From Asanoa sp040676615 (GTDB lineage: Bacteria; Actinomycetota; Actinomycetes; Mycobacteriales; Micromonosporaceae), in NCBI RefSeq assembly GCF_040676615.1, contig NZ_JBFAPI010000001.1, forward strand, positions 715,517 to 779,516: a stretch of DNA of 64,000 bases, written 5' to 3'. The notes beneath the pieces are model-generated. The model was given only the letters and a program-made list of their open reading frames with translations. It made no database searches and was not told the DNA's origin. The translations under genes and the position numbers were made by a program. Numbering within the stretch: the stretch's first letter is position 1; the number at the start of each line of letters is the position of its first letter. This document shows positions 50,082 to 57,834 of the stretch, piece after piece.

Positions 50082-51101
50082 TCAGCGGCGGCGCGAGGCC
50101 GGGTCCAGCAGAGCCGGCGGGGTGTAGACCTTCTCGTGTGCCGCGAGGTCGACGCCGGGAGCCACGATCGCGTCGATCGCGTCGAGCACGTCGGCGGGCA
50201 GCACGGTGTCGGCGGCGGCGAGCTGCGAGGTCAGGTGCTCCAGCGTGCGCGGGCCGATGAGCGCGGTGGTCACCGCCGGATGCGCGGTCACGAAACCGAG
50301 CGCCAACTGGATCAGCGTCAGGCCGGCCTGGTCGGCGACCTTGGCGAGCCGCTCGACGGCGTCGAGCCGGGCGCGGTTGGCGGGAACGGTCAGGTCGAAG
50401 CGGTCCGGCAGGATCGCCGCGCGGTGGGTGGTGATCTCCTGGCCGGCCCGGACCGCTCCGGACAGCCAGCCCGAGGCCAAGGGGCTCCACGCCAGCACGC
50501 CGAGGCCGTACTGCTCGGTCACCGGCAGCACGTCGGCCTCGATGCCCCGCTGCAGGATCGAGTAGCTGGGCTGCTCGGTGACGTAGCGGCTCAGGTGGTT
50601 GGCGCGGGCCGCCCACTCGGCCTGGACGAGACGGTAGGCCGGGAAGGTCGAGGAGCCGAAGTAGCGGATCTTGCCGGCCCGCTGCAGGTCGGTCAGTGCC
50701 GCGAGGGTCTCCTCGTCGCTGGTGGTCGGGTCCCAGCGGTGGATCTGGTAGAGGTCGACGTGGTCGACGCCGAGCCGGCGCAGGCTGTCGTCGAGCGCGG
50801 TGACCAGCCAGCGCCGGGAGCTGCCCCGGTGGTTGCGCTCCTCGCCCATCGGCAAGGTGGCCTTGGTGGCGAGCACGATGTCGTCGCGGCGCCCGGCGAT
50901 GGCCTTGCCGACGAACTCCTCCGACTGGCCGTTGCTGTAGCGGTCGGCGGTGTCGATGAGGTTGATCCCGGCCGCGAGCGCGGCGTCGATGATCGCCGTC
51001 GCGTCCTCCTGGCCGGTGCGCCCGATGGCGCCGAGGTTCATCGCGCCGAGCGCGAGCGAGCTGACCTGCACACCGGTGCGGCCCAAGGTGCGGTACTGCA
51101 T
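50082..51101 (-). CDS. Aldo/keto reductase
   Basis: The 339-residue protein is a TIM-barrel aldo/keto reductase with a complete catalytic tetrad: D50, Y55, K80 and H121 (NLIDTADRYS, LATKA, YQIHRWD). The C-terminal LIGPRTLEHL segment binds NADPH. It reduces aldehydes or ketones; substrate is unknown. It is divergent from a TetR-type regulator with two dyads between them, so it is probably that regulator's target. It lies next to the polyketide cluster but is not in its operon. Confidence 0.92.
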   Translation of the reverse strand: MQYRTLGRTGVQVSSLALGAMNLGAIGRTGQEDATAIIDAALAAGINLIDTADRYSNGQSEEFVGKAIAGRRDDIVLATKATLPMGEERNHRGSSRRWLVTALDDSLRRLGVDHVDLYQIHRWDPTTSDEETLAALTDLQRAGKIRYFGSSTFPAYRLVQAEWAARANHLSRYVTEQPSYSILQRGIEADVLPVTEQYGLGVLAWSPLASGWLSGAVRAGQEITTHRAAILPDRFDLTVPANRARLDAVERLAKVADQAGLTLIQLALGFVTAHPAVTTALIGPRTLEHLTSQLAAADTVLPADVLDAIDAIVAPGVDLAAHEKVYTPPALLDPASRRR

Positions 51102-51153
51102 GAGGGGTCTCCTCCGTGGTCGTGCCCCGGTCGTTCTGGCATCATTGGCCGAA

Positions 51154-51195
51154 GCGGAACGTTGCTCCGCTCAACGATACGGAGCGTTGTTCCGT
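51154..51195. promoter_or_regulatory. Two 17-bp dyads, probable TetR operator
   Basis: GCGGAACGTTGCTCCGC (51154-51170) and ACGGAGCGTTGTTCCGT (51179-51195) share the core CGGAxCGTTGxTCCG and are 25 bases apart centre to centre. They lie between divergent aldo/keto reductase and TetR genes. Confidence 0.7.
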
Positions 51196-51221
51196 TTAGC
51201 AAACCCGAGGAGGTGACGACC

Positions 51222-51788
51222 GTGGCCGACCGGAAGCGGGCCGATGCCCGGCGCAACGAGCAGGTGCTGCTGGACGCCGCGGCCGCCGTCTTCCTGTCGA
51301 GCGGGGTCGACGCGCCGGTCCGCGACATCGCCGCCAAGGCGGGCGTCGGGATGGGCACCATCTACCGGCACTTCCCGAACCGGGCCGAACTGGTCATCGC
51401 CGTCTACCGACACCAGGTCGACGCCTGCGCCGAGGTCGGGCGGACCCTGCTGGCCAAGGAGCCGACGCCGTACGCGGCGCTGACCGTCTGGGTCGATCTC
51501 TTCGTCGACTTTCTGGTCACCAAGCACGGCCTGGCCGCGGCGCTGCAGTCCGAGACCGCCCGGTTCGAGACCCTGCACGACTACTTCGTCGACAACCTCG
51601 TGCCGGTCTGCGGCGCGCTGCTCGACGCCGCCGTCGAAGCGGGTGAGATCCAGCCGGGCGTCGACCCTTACGGCCTGATGCGGGGCATCGGCAACCTGTG
51701 CGTGGGCGTCGGCGGCGACCCGCGATACGACGCGCGCCAGTTGGTCGGGCTGCTCATCGCCGGCCTCCGCCGGCACCCGGCGACGTAG
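51222..51788 (+). CDS. TetR-family transcriptional regulator
   Basis: GTG 51222 after GAGGAGG gives 188 residues. The N terminus is a TetR helix-turn-helix (VLLDAAAAVFLSSGVDAPVRDIAAKAGVGMGTIYRHFPNR, here in pieces AAVFLSSG, DIAAKAGVG, TIYRHFPNR); the rest is a helical ligand-binding domain. It probably represses the divergent reductase gene through the twin dyads. Its 3' end overlaps the convergent SARP gene by 35 bases. Confidence 0.9.
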   Translation: MADRKRADARRNEQVLLDAAAAVFLSSGVDAPVRDIAAKAGVGMGTIYRHFPNRAELVIAVYRHQVDACAEVGRTLLAKEPTPYAALTVWVDLFVDFLVTKHGLAAALQSETARFETLHDYFVDNLVPVCGALLDAAVEAGEIQPGVDPYGLMRGIGNLCVGVGGDPRYDARQLVGLLIAGLRRHPAT

Positions 51789-52566
51789 CCTCCAGCAGAT
51801 CCAGCGACGGGTCGGCGGTCAGCATCGCGTGCTGGAGGCGCTGGATCCGCTGTGAGGGTTCGAGGCCGAGGTCGGCCTGGAGTGTGCCGCGCAGGCGGTG
51901 GAAGGCCTCCAGCGCGTCGGTGCGCCGCCCCGCCCGGTAGAGGGCGAGCATGTACTGCGCCTGCAGGTCCTCGTTGAGCGGGTGCCGGGCCGCGAGCCAG
52001 CCGAGTTCGCCGAGCGCCGCCTGGTGGCGGTCGAGCCGCAACTCGGCCTCGATCCGCTGGCGCCACAGGCACAGCCGGCCTTCTTCGAGGCGCTGCACCT
52101 CCACCTGGAGCACCGGCCCGAGCTTCACGTCGACCAGCGCGCCGCCCTGCCACATCGCCAGCGCCTGGCCGAGCAGCAGCGCACCCTTGACGTCGTCGCC
52201 CTCGCTGAGCGCGAGCCGGCCCTCGGCGGCGCGCTGCTCGTACTCGTGCAGGTCCAACTCGCCCGGACCCACGTTGAACCGGTAGCCGCCCGAGGCGGTG
52301 ACCAGAACCTGGCTGGCCGCGCCGCCGTCCAGGACCGCCGTCAGCATCCGGCGGATCTTGAGGATGTAGGTCTGCAGCGTGGTCTGCGCGCTGGCCGGTG
52401 GCTCGGCGCCCCACAGCTCGGCGATCAGCGTGTCCACCGGCACCACCAGGTTCGCGTGCAGCAGGAGCAGGGCGAGAACCTTCCGTGGCTTCGGCGCTGT
52501 CAGCTGATCGATGGCGTAGCCCGGCGTGCCCCGCACCAGCAGCGGACCAAGAACGTGGTAGTTCAT
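51754..52566 (-). CDS. SARP-family pathway activator of the polyketide cluster
   Basis: The 270-residue protein starts MNYHVLGPLLV and has an OmpR-like winged helix (about 1-95) and a BTAD domain (about 98-245) only, the size of ActII-ORF4 and similar cluster-situated activators. It is divergent from the polyketide operon across a 198-bp gap, so it is the likely activator. An upstream in-frame extension of the frame is open but shares no family features and is rejected. GGGGGCG precedes the ATG weakly. Confidence 0.9.
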   Translation of the reverse strand: MNYHVLGPLLVRGTPGYAIDQLTAPKPRKVLALLLLHANLVVPVDTLIAELWGAEPPASAQTTLQTYILKIRRMLTAVLDGGAASQVLVTASGGYRFNVGPGELDLHEYEQRAAEGRLALSEGDDVKGALLLGQALAMWQGGALVDVKLGPVLQVEVQRLEEGRLCLWRQRIEAELRLDRHQAALGELGWLAARHPLNEDLQAQYMLALYRAGRRTDALEAFHRLRGTLQADLGLEPSQRIQRLQHAMLTADPSLDLLEATSPGAGGGRR

Positions 52567-52764
52567 CGCGCCCCCGTATCCCGTCGCTGTGAAGAACCTT
52601 AAGACCCACAGCCGACATATGGAACTAATTCGGTTGGATCGGACTATCGCCGCGCTGGGGCACAGGTACCCGTCTCGGCCTCTAGCGACATTCCAGGCGG
52701 GCTCAAGTGGAGCCCTGCGACGGTCGTGGAGCCGACTGCTACCCCCGGCCTGAAGGAGTCCGCC

Positions 52765-53970
52765 GTGCCCGAAGCTGAGATCCGCAAGGGTCGGTCGCTG
52801 CCCGGGTTGCTCCGGCGGGCGGCGGCGATCGCACCGGGCCGCACCGCGATCCGGTACGGCGCCCGCGCGATGTCCTACCGCGAGCTCGACGCCGCCGTCG
52901 ACGGCTTCGCCGTGGCGCTCGCCGGCCTGCGGCCCGGCACCGTCGTCGGCGTCACGGCCGCGCTGCATCCCGCCTTCCCGATCGCCTACTTCGGCGCCAT
53001 CCGGGCCGGGCACGTGTGCGCCGTCGTCGAACCCTTCCTGAGCGAGGACGAACTCGACCACGTCGTCGGCCTCGCCGGCGTGGAACTGCTGGTGGCGACC
53101 GCGGGGATGGCCGAACAGCTGCGCCGCGTCCGGCTGGAGCACTACGGCCTGGCCGACGTGGTCTACCTCGACCAGCCCGGGCATCCGGGCGGGCGGACGG
53201 TGGCCAACCTGGCCCGGACGCACGCCGGGCGGCCACACGAGGCGCGGCCGGACCCCGGCGAGGTCGCCTGCCTGCGGTTCAGTGGCAGTCCGCCGGCGGT
53301 GGTCCCGCTGACCCACCGCAACCTCACCGTCGGCGCCGCCCAGGCGGCCCGGGCCTACGGCTTCGGTCCCGGTTCGACGGTGGTCAACCACCTCCCGGCG
53401 TACGAGCCGGTGTATCTCAACGCGGCCGTCCGCGCGACCGCGACGCAGGTGCTGTGCGCCGACCCCGACCCGGCCGGCGGCGTGACGCAGGCCGGCCGCG
53501 AGGCCGCGACGCACTACTGCGGGCAACCCGTGCGGCTGGCCCGGCTGGCCGCCGACCCGCGCCCGACACACAAGCGCACCCCGACGGTGCGCGCGGTCAT
53601 CTCCAGCGGGTCCGCCCTCGCCCCGGCCGCCGCGGCCCGGCTGCGGGACCGGGTCGGCGCGCCGCTGGTGCAGTGGTACGGCACCGCCGAGGCGCCGTTG
53701 ACCCACTGCGACCGGATCGACCGGCCAACGGCCGGCTCGGTCGGCCATCCCGTGCTGGGCACCGACTGCCTGGTGGTGAGCCTGGACGGCCGCCATCCGG
53801 CGACGCCCGGACGGCCGGGAGAGGTCCGGGTCCGCGGTCCGCAGGTGTCCGCCGGCGCTGCCGACGCCGACGGCTGGCTGCGGACCGGGGACCTCGGCTA
53901 CCTAGACGCCGACGGGGTGCTGTTCGTCGTGGAGCGGGCCGCGGACCGACCGGTGGGAGCGATCCGATGA
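52765..53970 (+). CDS. Truncated, degenerate AMP-dependent acyl ligase
   Basis: GTG 52765, 6 bases after AAGGAG, gives 401 residues; a start at GTG 52726 is less likely. The adenylation fold is recognisable (YRELDAAVDGFAVAL, QWYGTAEAP, GWLRTGDLGYLDADG), but the phosphate loop reads FSGSPPAVVPLTHRNL, lacking the TG and Lys of the usual SGTTGxPKG, and the C-terminal lid domain with the catalytic Lys is missing (normal ligases are about 500 residues). It may be a non-catalytic partner or act with a separate lid. It is the first gene of the operon and overlaps the next (ATGA). Confidence 0.8.
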   Translation: MPEAEIRKGRSLPGLLRRAAAIAPGRTAIRYGARAMSYRELDAAVDGFAVALAGLRPGTVVGVTAALHPAFPIAYFGAIRAGHVCAVVEPFLSEDELDHVVGLAGVELLVATAGMAEQLRRVRLEHYGLADVVYLDQPGHPGGRTVANLARTHAGRPHEARPDPGEVACLRFSGSPPAVVPLTHRNLTVGAAQAARAYGFGPGSTVVNHLPAYEPVYLNAAVRATATQVLCADPDPAGGVTQAGREAATHYCGQPVRLARLAADPRPTHKRTPTVRAVISSGSALAPAAAARLRDRVGAPLVQWYGTAEAPLTHCDRIDRPTAGSVGHPVLGTDCLVVSLDGRHPATPGRPGEVRVRGPQVSAGAADADGWLRTGDLGYLDADGVLFVVERAADRPVGAIR

Positions 53971-55652
53971 CCGAAACCCAGGAGTGGGCCCTCTGCCGCA
54001 AGTGCCGCGCCGTCGTCTACGGCAAGCGGTTGGCCCGCAACCATGGCGTCTGCCCGCAGTGCGGCGCCTGCTTCCCGCTGACCGCCCACCAGTGGCTGGA
54101 CCTGCTCGCGGACCGCGACACGCTGCGGCTGATCGAGACCGACCTGCCGGCGGCCGACCCGCTGTCGTTCAGCGACGGCGTGCCCTACACCGAGCGGCTC
54201 GACCAGGCGCGGCAGGCGACCGGGATGGCCGAGGCGGTGGTCTGCGCGCGGATGTCCATCGGCGACACGCCGGTGGTGGTCGCGGCGATGGACTTCCGGT
54301 TCATGGGCGGCAGCCTCAGCGGCGCCGTCGGTGAGCTGATCACCCGCGCCGCCGAGACCGCCCTCGCCGAGCGGCTGCCGCTGGTGACCGTGACCGCCTC
54401 GGGCGGCGTGCGGATGCAGGAGGGCGTCGTCGGCCTGATGCAGATGGCCAAGACCGCCCAGGCGATGCAGCAACTCGACGAGGCCGGCCTGGTCACCGTC
54501 TGCCTGATCACCGACCCGACCTACGGCGGGGTGGCCGCGTCGTACGCGATGCTCGGCGACATCGTGATCGCCGAGCCGGGCGCGCGGTTCGGCTTCGCCG
54601 GGCCCCGGGTGATCGCGCAGACCATCCGCCAGGAACTGCCGGCCGGCTTCCAGACCGCGGAGTTCCTGCTGGAGCGCGGCTTCGTCGACCTGGTCTGCCC
54701 CCGGGCCCGGCTGCGCGAGCGGCTCGGCCGGGTGCTCTCGGTCGGCGCCCGGCGCAACTGCCCCGGCAACGTCGGTCCGGCCGAGCAGGTGGTGATCCGC
54801 GACCCCGACCGGCTGGCGGAGCAGGACGCCTGGCAGGCGGTACGCCGGGCCCGCCACGTCGGCCGGCCGACCACCTCCGACTACCTGCGCCTGATCCTCG
54901 ACGACTTCGAGGAGTTGCACGGTGACCGGGTCGGCGGCGACTGTCCCGCGATCGTCGGCGGTGTGGGCCGGCTCGGCCGGGAGTCCGTCGTGGTGATCGG
55001 GCACGAGAAGGGCCACACGCCTGCGGAACTGGCGGCGCACAACTTCGGGATGCCCAACCCGGCCGGTTACCGCAAGGCCGCGCGGCTGATGCGGCTGGCC
55101 GCCAAGTGGGGGATGCCGGTGGTGACCCTGGTCGACACGCCCGGCGCCTACCCGGGCGTGGACGCCGAACTGCAGGGCCAGGCCACCGTGATCGCCGAGA
55201 CGCTGCGGCTGATGGGCGGCCTGCCGGTGCCCCTGGTCACCGTGGTCACCGGCGAGGGCTGCAGCGGCGGCGCGCTCGCCATCGCGGTCGCCGACCGCGT
55301 GTTGATCATGGAGAACGCGATCTACACCGTGATCAGCCCGGAGGGCTGCGCGGCGATTCTCTGGAAGGACTCGGCCGCGGCGCCCGCCGCCGCGCGAGCG
55401 CTGCGGGTCGACGCCCGCTCGCTGCTCGCACTCGGCGTGGTCGACGGCGTGGTGCCGGAGCCACCCGGCGGTGCCGAGTCCGACCATCCCGAGGCCGCGG
55501 CGCTGGTCCGGGCGGCGATCCGGGCCGAGCTGAGCGACCTGGCCACCCGCGACCCGGCCCGCCTGGTCGCCGAGCGGCGCGCCCGCTTCCGCCGGTTCGG
55601 CGGCCAGTCCGCACCCGCGCCCGCTCTTTCCCACCCTGGAGGCCCCCAATGA
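53967..55652 (+). CDS. Acetyl-CoA carboxylase carboxyltransferase, fused AccD-AccA
   Basis: The 561-residue protein joins both E. coli-type carboxyltransferase subunits. The beta part (about 1-280) has a zinc ribbon, C10-x2-C13-x15-C29-x2-C32, and GGVRMQEGVVGLMQM; the alpha part (about 300-540) has GHEKGHTP, FGMPNPAGYRKAARLM and GEGCSGGALAI. It transfers the carboxyl from biotin to acetyl-CoA, giving malonyl-CoA. Actinobacterial housekeeping enzymes use PccB-type subunits, so this is probably a dedicated supply for the polyketide synthase. It is coupled to accB by ATGA. Confidence 0.92.
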   Translation: MTETQEWALCRKCRAVVYGKRLARNHGVCPQCGACFPLTAHQWLDLLADRDTLRLIETDLPAADPLSFSDGVPYTERLDQARQATGMAEAVVCARMSIGDTPVVVAAMDFRFMGGSLSGAVGELITRAAETALAERLPLVTVTASGGVRMQEGVVGLMQMAKTAQAMQQLDEAGLVTVCLITDPTYGGVAASYAMLGDIVIAEPGARFGFAGPRVIAQTIRQELPAGFQTAEFLLERGFVDLVCPRARLRERLGRVLSVGARRNCPGNVGPAEQVVIRDPDRLAEQDAWQAVRRARHVGRPTTSDYLRLILDDFEELHGDRVGGDCPAIVGGVGRLGRESVVVIGHEKGHTPAELAAHNFGMPNPAGYRKAARLMRLAAKWGMPVVTLVDTPGAYPGVDAELQGQATVIAETLRLMGGLPVPLVTVVTGEGCSGGALAIAVADRVLIMENAIYTVISPEGCAAILWKDSAAAPAAARALRVDARSLLALGVVDGVVPEPPGGAESDHPEAAALVRAAIRAELSDLATRDPARLVAERRARFRRFGGQSAPAPALSHPGGPQ

Positions 55653-56137
55653 CGTCATTGCTGGAACCGGCGCAGTCGGACCGTCCGGCGCCGCTCGCGG
55701 AAGCGCTCGACGAGGTGCGGCGCAGCGCCCAGTCACTGCTGGCCGATCTCGGCGACCGGCCCCGCGCCCTGCGGATCCGCGCGGGCGACGTGGTGGTCGA
55801 GATGGAGTGGACCGAGCAGCAGCGGTCCGCGGCGACCGCGGTGGTCGCCGCCGCACCCGACGCGCCGCCGGAACCGAAAGCGGCGCCGGTCGGCAGCGAC
55901 ATCAGCGCGCCCATCGTCGGCACGTTCTACCGCGCCCCGGAACCCGGCGCCGCGCCGTTCGTGTCCGAAGGCGACCAGGTCCACAAGGGACAGCAGGTGG
56001 GCATCGTCGAGGCGATGAAGCTGATGATCCCGGTCGAGGCCGAGACCGACGGGCGGATCGTCGCGGCCATCGCCGCCGACGGCGCACCGGTCGAGTTCGG
56101 CGAGCCGCTCTTCCGCGTCGAGCCCAGCGCACAGTAG
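55649..56137 (+). CDS. accB: Biotin carboxyl carrier protein of acetyl-CoA carboxylase
   Basis: The 162-residue protein has a flexible N-terminal half (Ala/Pro-rich linker near 62-80) and a C-terminal biotinyl domain with the modification motif E-A-M-K124-LMIPV. The domain start IVGTFYRAPEPG is standard for AccB. It shuttles carboxybiotin between AccC and the carboxyltransferase. The ATG overlaps the accDA stop. Confidence 0.93.
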   Translation: MTSLLEPAQSDRPAPLAEALDEVRRSAQSLLADLGDRPRALRIRAGDVVVEMEWTEQQRSAATAVVAAAPDAPPEPKAAPVGSDISAPIVGTFYRAPEPGAAPFVSEGDQVHKGQQVGIVEAMKLMIPVEAETDGRIVAAIAADGAPVEFGEPLFRVEPSAQ

Positions 56138-56147
56138 GGAGGTCCTC

Positions 56148-57512
56148 GTGTTCCACACCGTGCTCATCGCCAACCGTGGCGAGATCGCCCTGCGGGTCGC
56201 GCGTACGTGTCGCGAACTGGGCCTGCGCGTGGCCGCCGTCTACTCCACCGAGGACCGGGACAGCGCCGTCGTGCGCTTCGCCGACCAGGCCGTGTGCGTC
56301 GGCCCCGGGCCGGCCCGGCACAGCTACCTCTACCTGCCGGCGATCATGGAAGCGGCCCGGCAGACCGGCGCCGACGCCGTGCACCCCGGCTACGGCTTCC
56401 TCTCCGAGCAGCCCGACTTCGCCGAGGCCTGCGCGGCCGCCGGCCTGACCTTTGTCGGCCCGCCGGCCGGTGTGATCGACCAACTCGGCGACAAGTCCAC
56501 CGCCCGCGCGGCGATGGCCGAGGCCGGGCTGCCGCTGCTGCCCGGCACGATCGAGCCGGTCGCCGACGCCGAGGCGGTGGCCAAGGTCGCCGCCGACATC
56601 GGTTATCCGGTCATCGTCAAGGCGGTCGCCGGCGGCGGCGGTCGCGGGATGCAGGTGGTCAACGACCCCGACGACCTGCCCCGGCAGTACCGGGAGATCC
56701 GCTCGACGGCACAGTCGCTGTTCGGCGACGACCGGGTCTACGTCGAGCGCTACCTGCCCGCCGCCCGGCACGTCGAGGTGCAGGTGCTCTGCGACCAGCA
56801 CGGCAACGGGCTGCACCTGGGCCAGCGCGACTGCTCGGTGCAGCGGCGGCGCCAGAAGATCATCGAGGAGTCGCCGGCGCCCGGACTGCCGCCCGAGGTG
56901 GTCGAGCAGATGGGCGGCGCCGCCGTGCGCGGCCTGCTCGCGGCCGGTTACGTCGGCGCGGGGACCGTCGAGTTCCTGGTCGACGACCAGCAGCGGTTCT
57001 ACTTCATGGAGGTCAACTGCCGGATCCAGGTCGAGCACCCGGTGACGGAGATGACCCACGGCATCGACATCGTCCGCGAGCAACTGCGGATCGCGGCGGG
57101 GGAGCGGATCGCCGCGACGCAGCAGGAACTGGCGGCGCGCGGCTGGGCGATCGAGTGCCGGATCAACGCCGAGGACCCGACCCGCGACTTCATGCCGACC
57201 CCGGGCGCACTGACCACACTGGACTTCCCGGGCGGCCCGTTCGTGCGGGTCGACACCGCCGCGGTGGCCGGCGGCCGGATCTCCGCCGCCTACGACCCAC
57301 TGCTCGCCAAGATCGCCGTCTGGGCGCCGGACCGGCCACAGGCGATCTCGCGGATGCGTCGGGCACTGTCCGAACTCGTCGTCGAGGGGCCGGGGGTGAG
57401 CACCAACCGTGACTTCCTGCTGACAGCGCTGGATCACCCGCTCTTCGTCGCCGGAACGCACGACACGTCGCTCGTCGAGCGGCTCAATTCGCAACCACGG
57501 GAGGAACAATGA
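56148..57512 (+). CDS. accC: Biotin carboxylase subunit of acetyl-CoA carboxylase
   Basis: GTG 56148 after GGGAGG gives 454 residues, the E. coli AccC size. It has the ATP-grasp order: NRGEIALRVARTCRELG, YGFLSEQPDFA, the glycine-rich lid AVAGGGGRGMQ, the catalytic EVNCRIQVEHPVTE, and a C-terminal domain ending in the DHPLF segment. It carboxylates the biotin on AccB using ATP and bicarbonate. Its stop overlaps the ACP start (ATGA). Confidence 0.94.
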   Translation: MFHTVLIANRGEIALRVARTCRELGLRVAAVYSTEDRDSAVVRFADQAVCVGPGPARHSYLYLPAIMEAARQTGADAVHPGYGFLSEQPDFAEACAAAGLTFVGPPAGVIDQLGDKSTARAAMAEAGLPLLPGTIEPVADAEAVAKVAADIGYPVIVKAVAGGGGRGMQVVNDPDDLPRQYREIRSTAQSLFGDDRVYVERYLPAARHVEVQVLCDQHGNGLHLGQRDCSVQRRRQKIIEESPAPGLPPEVVEQMGGAAVRGLLAAGYVGAGTVEFLVDDQQRFYFMEVNCRIQVEHPVTEMTHGIDIVREQLRIAAGERIAATQQELAARGWAIECRINAEDPTRDFMPTPGALTTLDFPGGPFVRVDTAAVAGGRISAAYDPLLAKIAVWAPDRPQAISRMRRALSELVVEGPGVSTNRDFLLTALDHPLFVAGTHDTSLVERLNSQPREEQ

Positions 57513-57760
57513 GTTTCACCATCGACGACCTGATGTCGCTGCTGGTCAGCAAGGTCGGACTGCCCAAGGAGATGCGTACGGAGGATCCACACAAGACCTT
57601 CGGCGACCTGGGCCTGGATTCGCTCGCATTCCTCCAGCTCCAGTCGGAGCTGCAGGCCATGTACGGCTTCGAGCTGCCCGACGACCGCCCGCTGGCGCAG
57701 ACCGTCGGCGACATCACCGCCGAGATCAACAAGCGGCTGGCAAAGGAGCCCGCGGCATGA
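57509..57760 (+). CDS. Type II polyketide acyl carrier protein
   Basis: The 83-residue protein is a small acidic four-helix carrier with the phosphopantetheine site L-G-L-D-S38-L, where Ser38 receives the prosthetic group. It holds the growing poly-beta-ketone chain for the KS-alpha/KS-beta pair. It is coupled upstream to accC and downstream to a 25-codon micro-ORF, both by ATGA overlaps. Its place before the cyclase and KS genes, rather than after KS-beta, differs from the common order KS-alpha, KS-beta, ACP. Confidence 0.94.
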   Translation: MSFTIDDLMSLLVSKVGLPKEMRTEDPHKTFGDLGLDSLAFLQLQSELQAMYGFELPDDRPLAQTVGDITAEINKRLAKEPAA

Positions 57761-57834
57761 GCGAGCGAAGCGAGCGTAGTCAACTCAGCCGCCGGCGCTC
57801 ATGCGCCTCCGAGCGAAGCGAGGAAATGGCATGA
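57757..57834 (+). CDS. 25-codon bridging micro-ORF (repeat-derived)
   Basis: The ATG at 57757 overlaps the ACP stop as ATGA, and the TGA at 57832-57834 overlaps the cyclase ATG at 57831 in the same way, so the frame exactly bridges the gap. The peptide is Ser/Glu/Arg-rich with the unit ERSE repeated because the DNA repeats GAGCGAAGCGAG 48 bases apart. It looks like a mobile or repeat sequence kept in frame to preserve translational coupling. A function for the peptide itself is doubtful. Confidence 0.5.
   Translation: MSERSERSQLSRRRSCASERSEEMA
57763..57822 (+). repeat. GAGCGAAGCGAG direct repeat pair with central hairpin
   Basis: The 12-base unit occurs at 57763-57774 and 57811-57822. Between them GGCGC (57794-57798) pairs with GCGCC (57803-57807) around TCAT. 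The arrangement resembles a small interspersed element. I recall similar GAGCGAAGCGAG strings as common in Micromonosporaceae intergenic DNA, which is unverified here. Confidence 0.55.

Noticed and set aside
52699..52733. GGGCTC/GAGCCC dyad and two GTGGAGCC copies before the polyketide operon as a SARP site
   Set aside because: Spacing (19 bases) does not match the 11- or 22-base period expected for SARP repeats.
52567..53796. N-terminal extension of the cluster SARP
   Set aside because: The frame is open, but it lies antisense to the AMP-ligase, and SARP family proteins begin at the MNYHVLGPL position.
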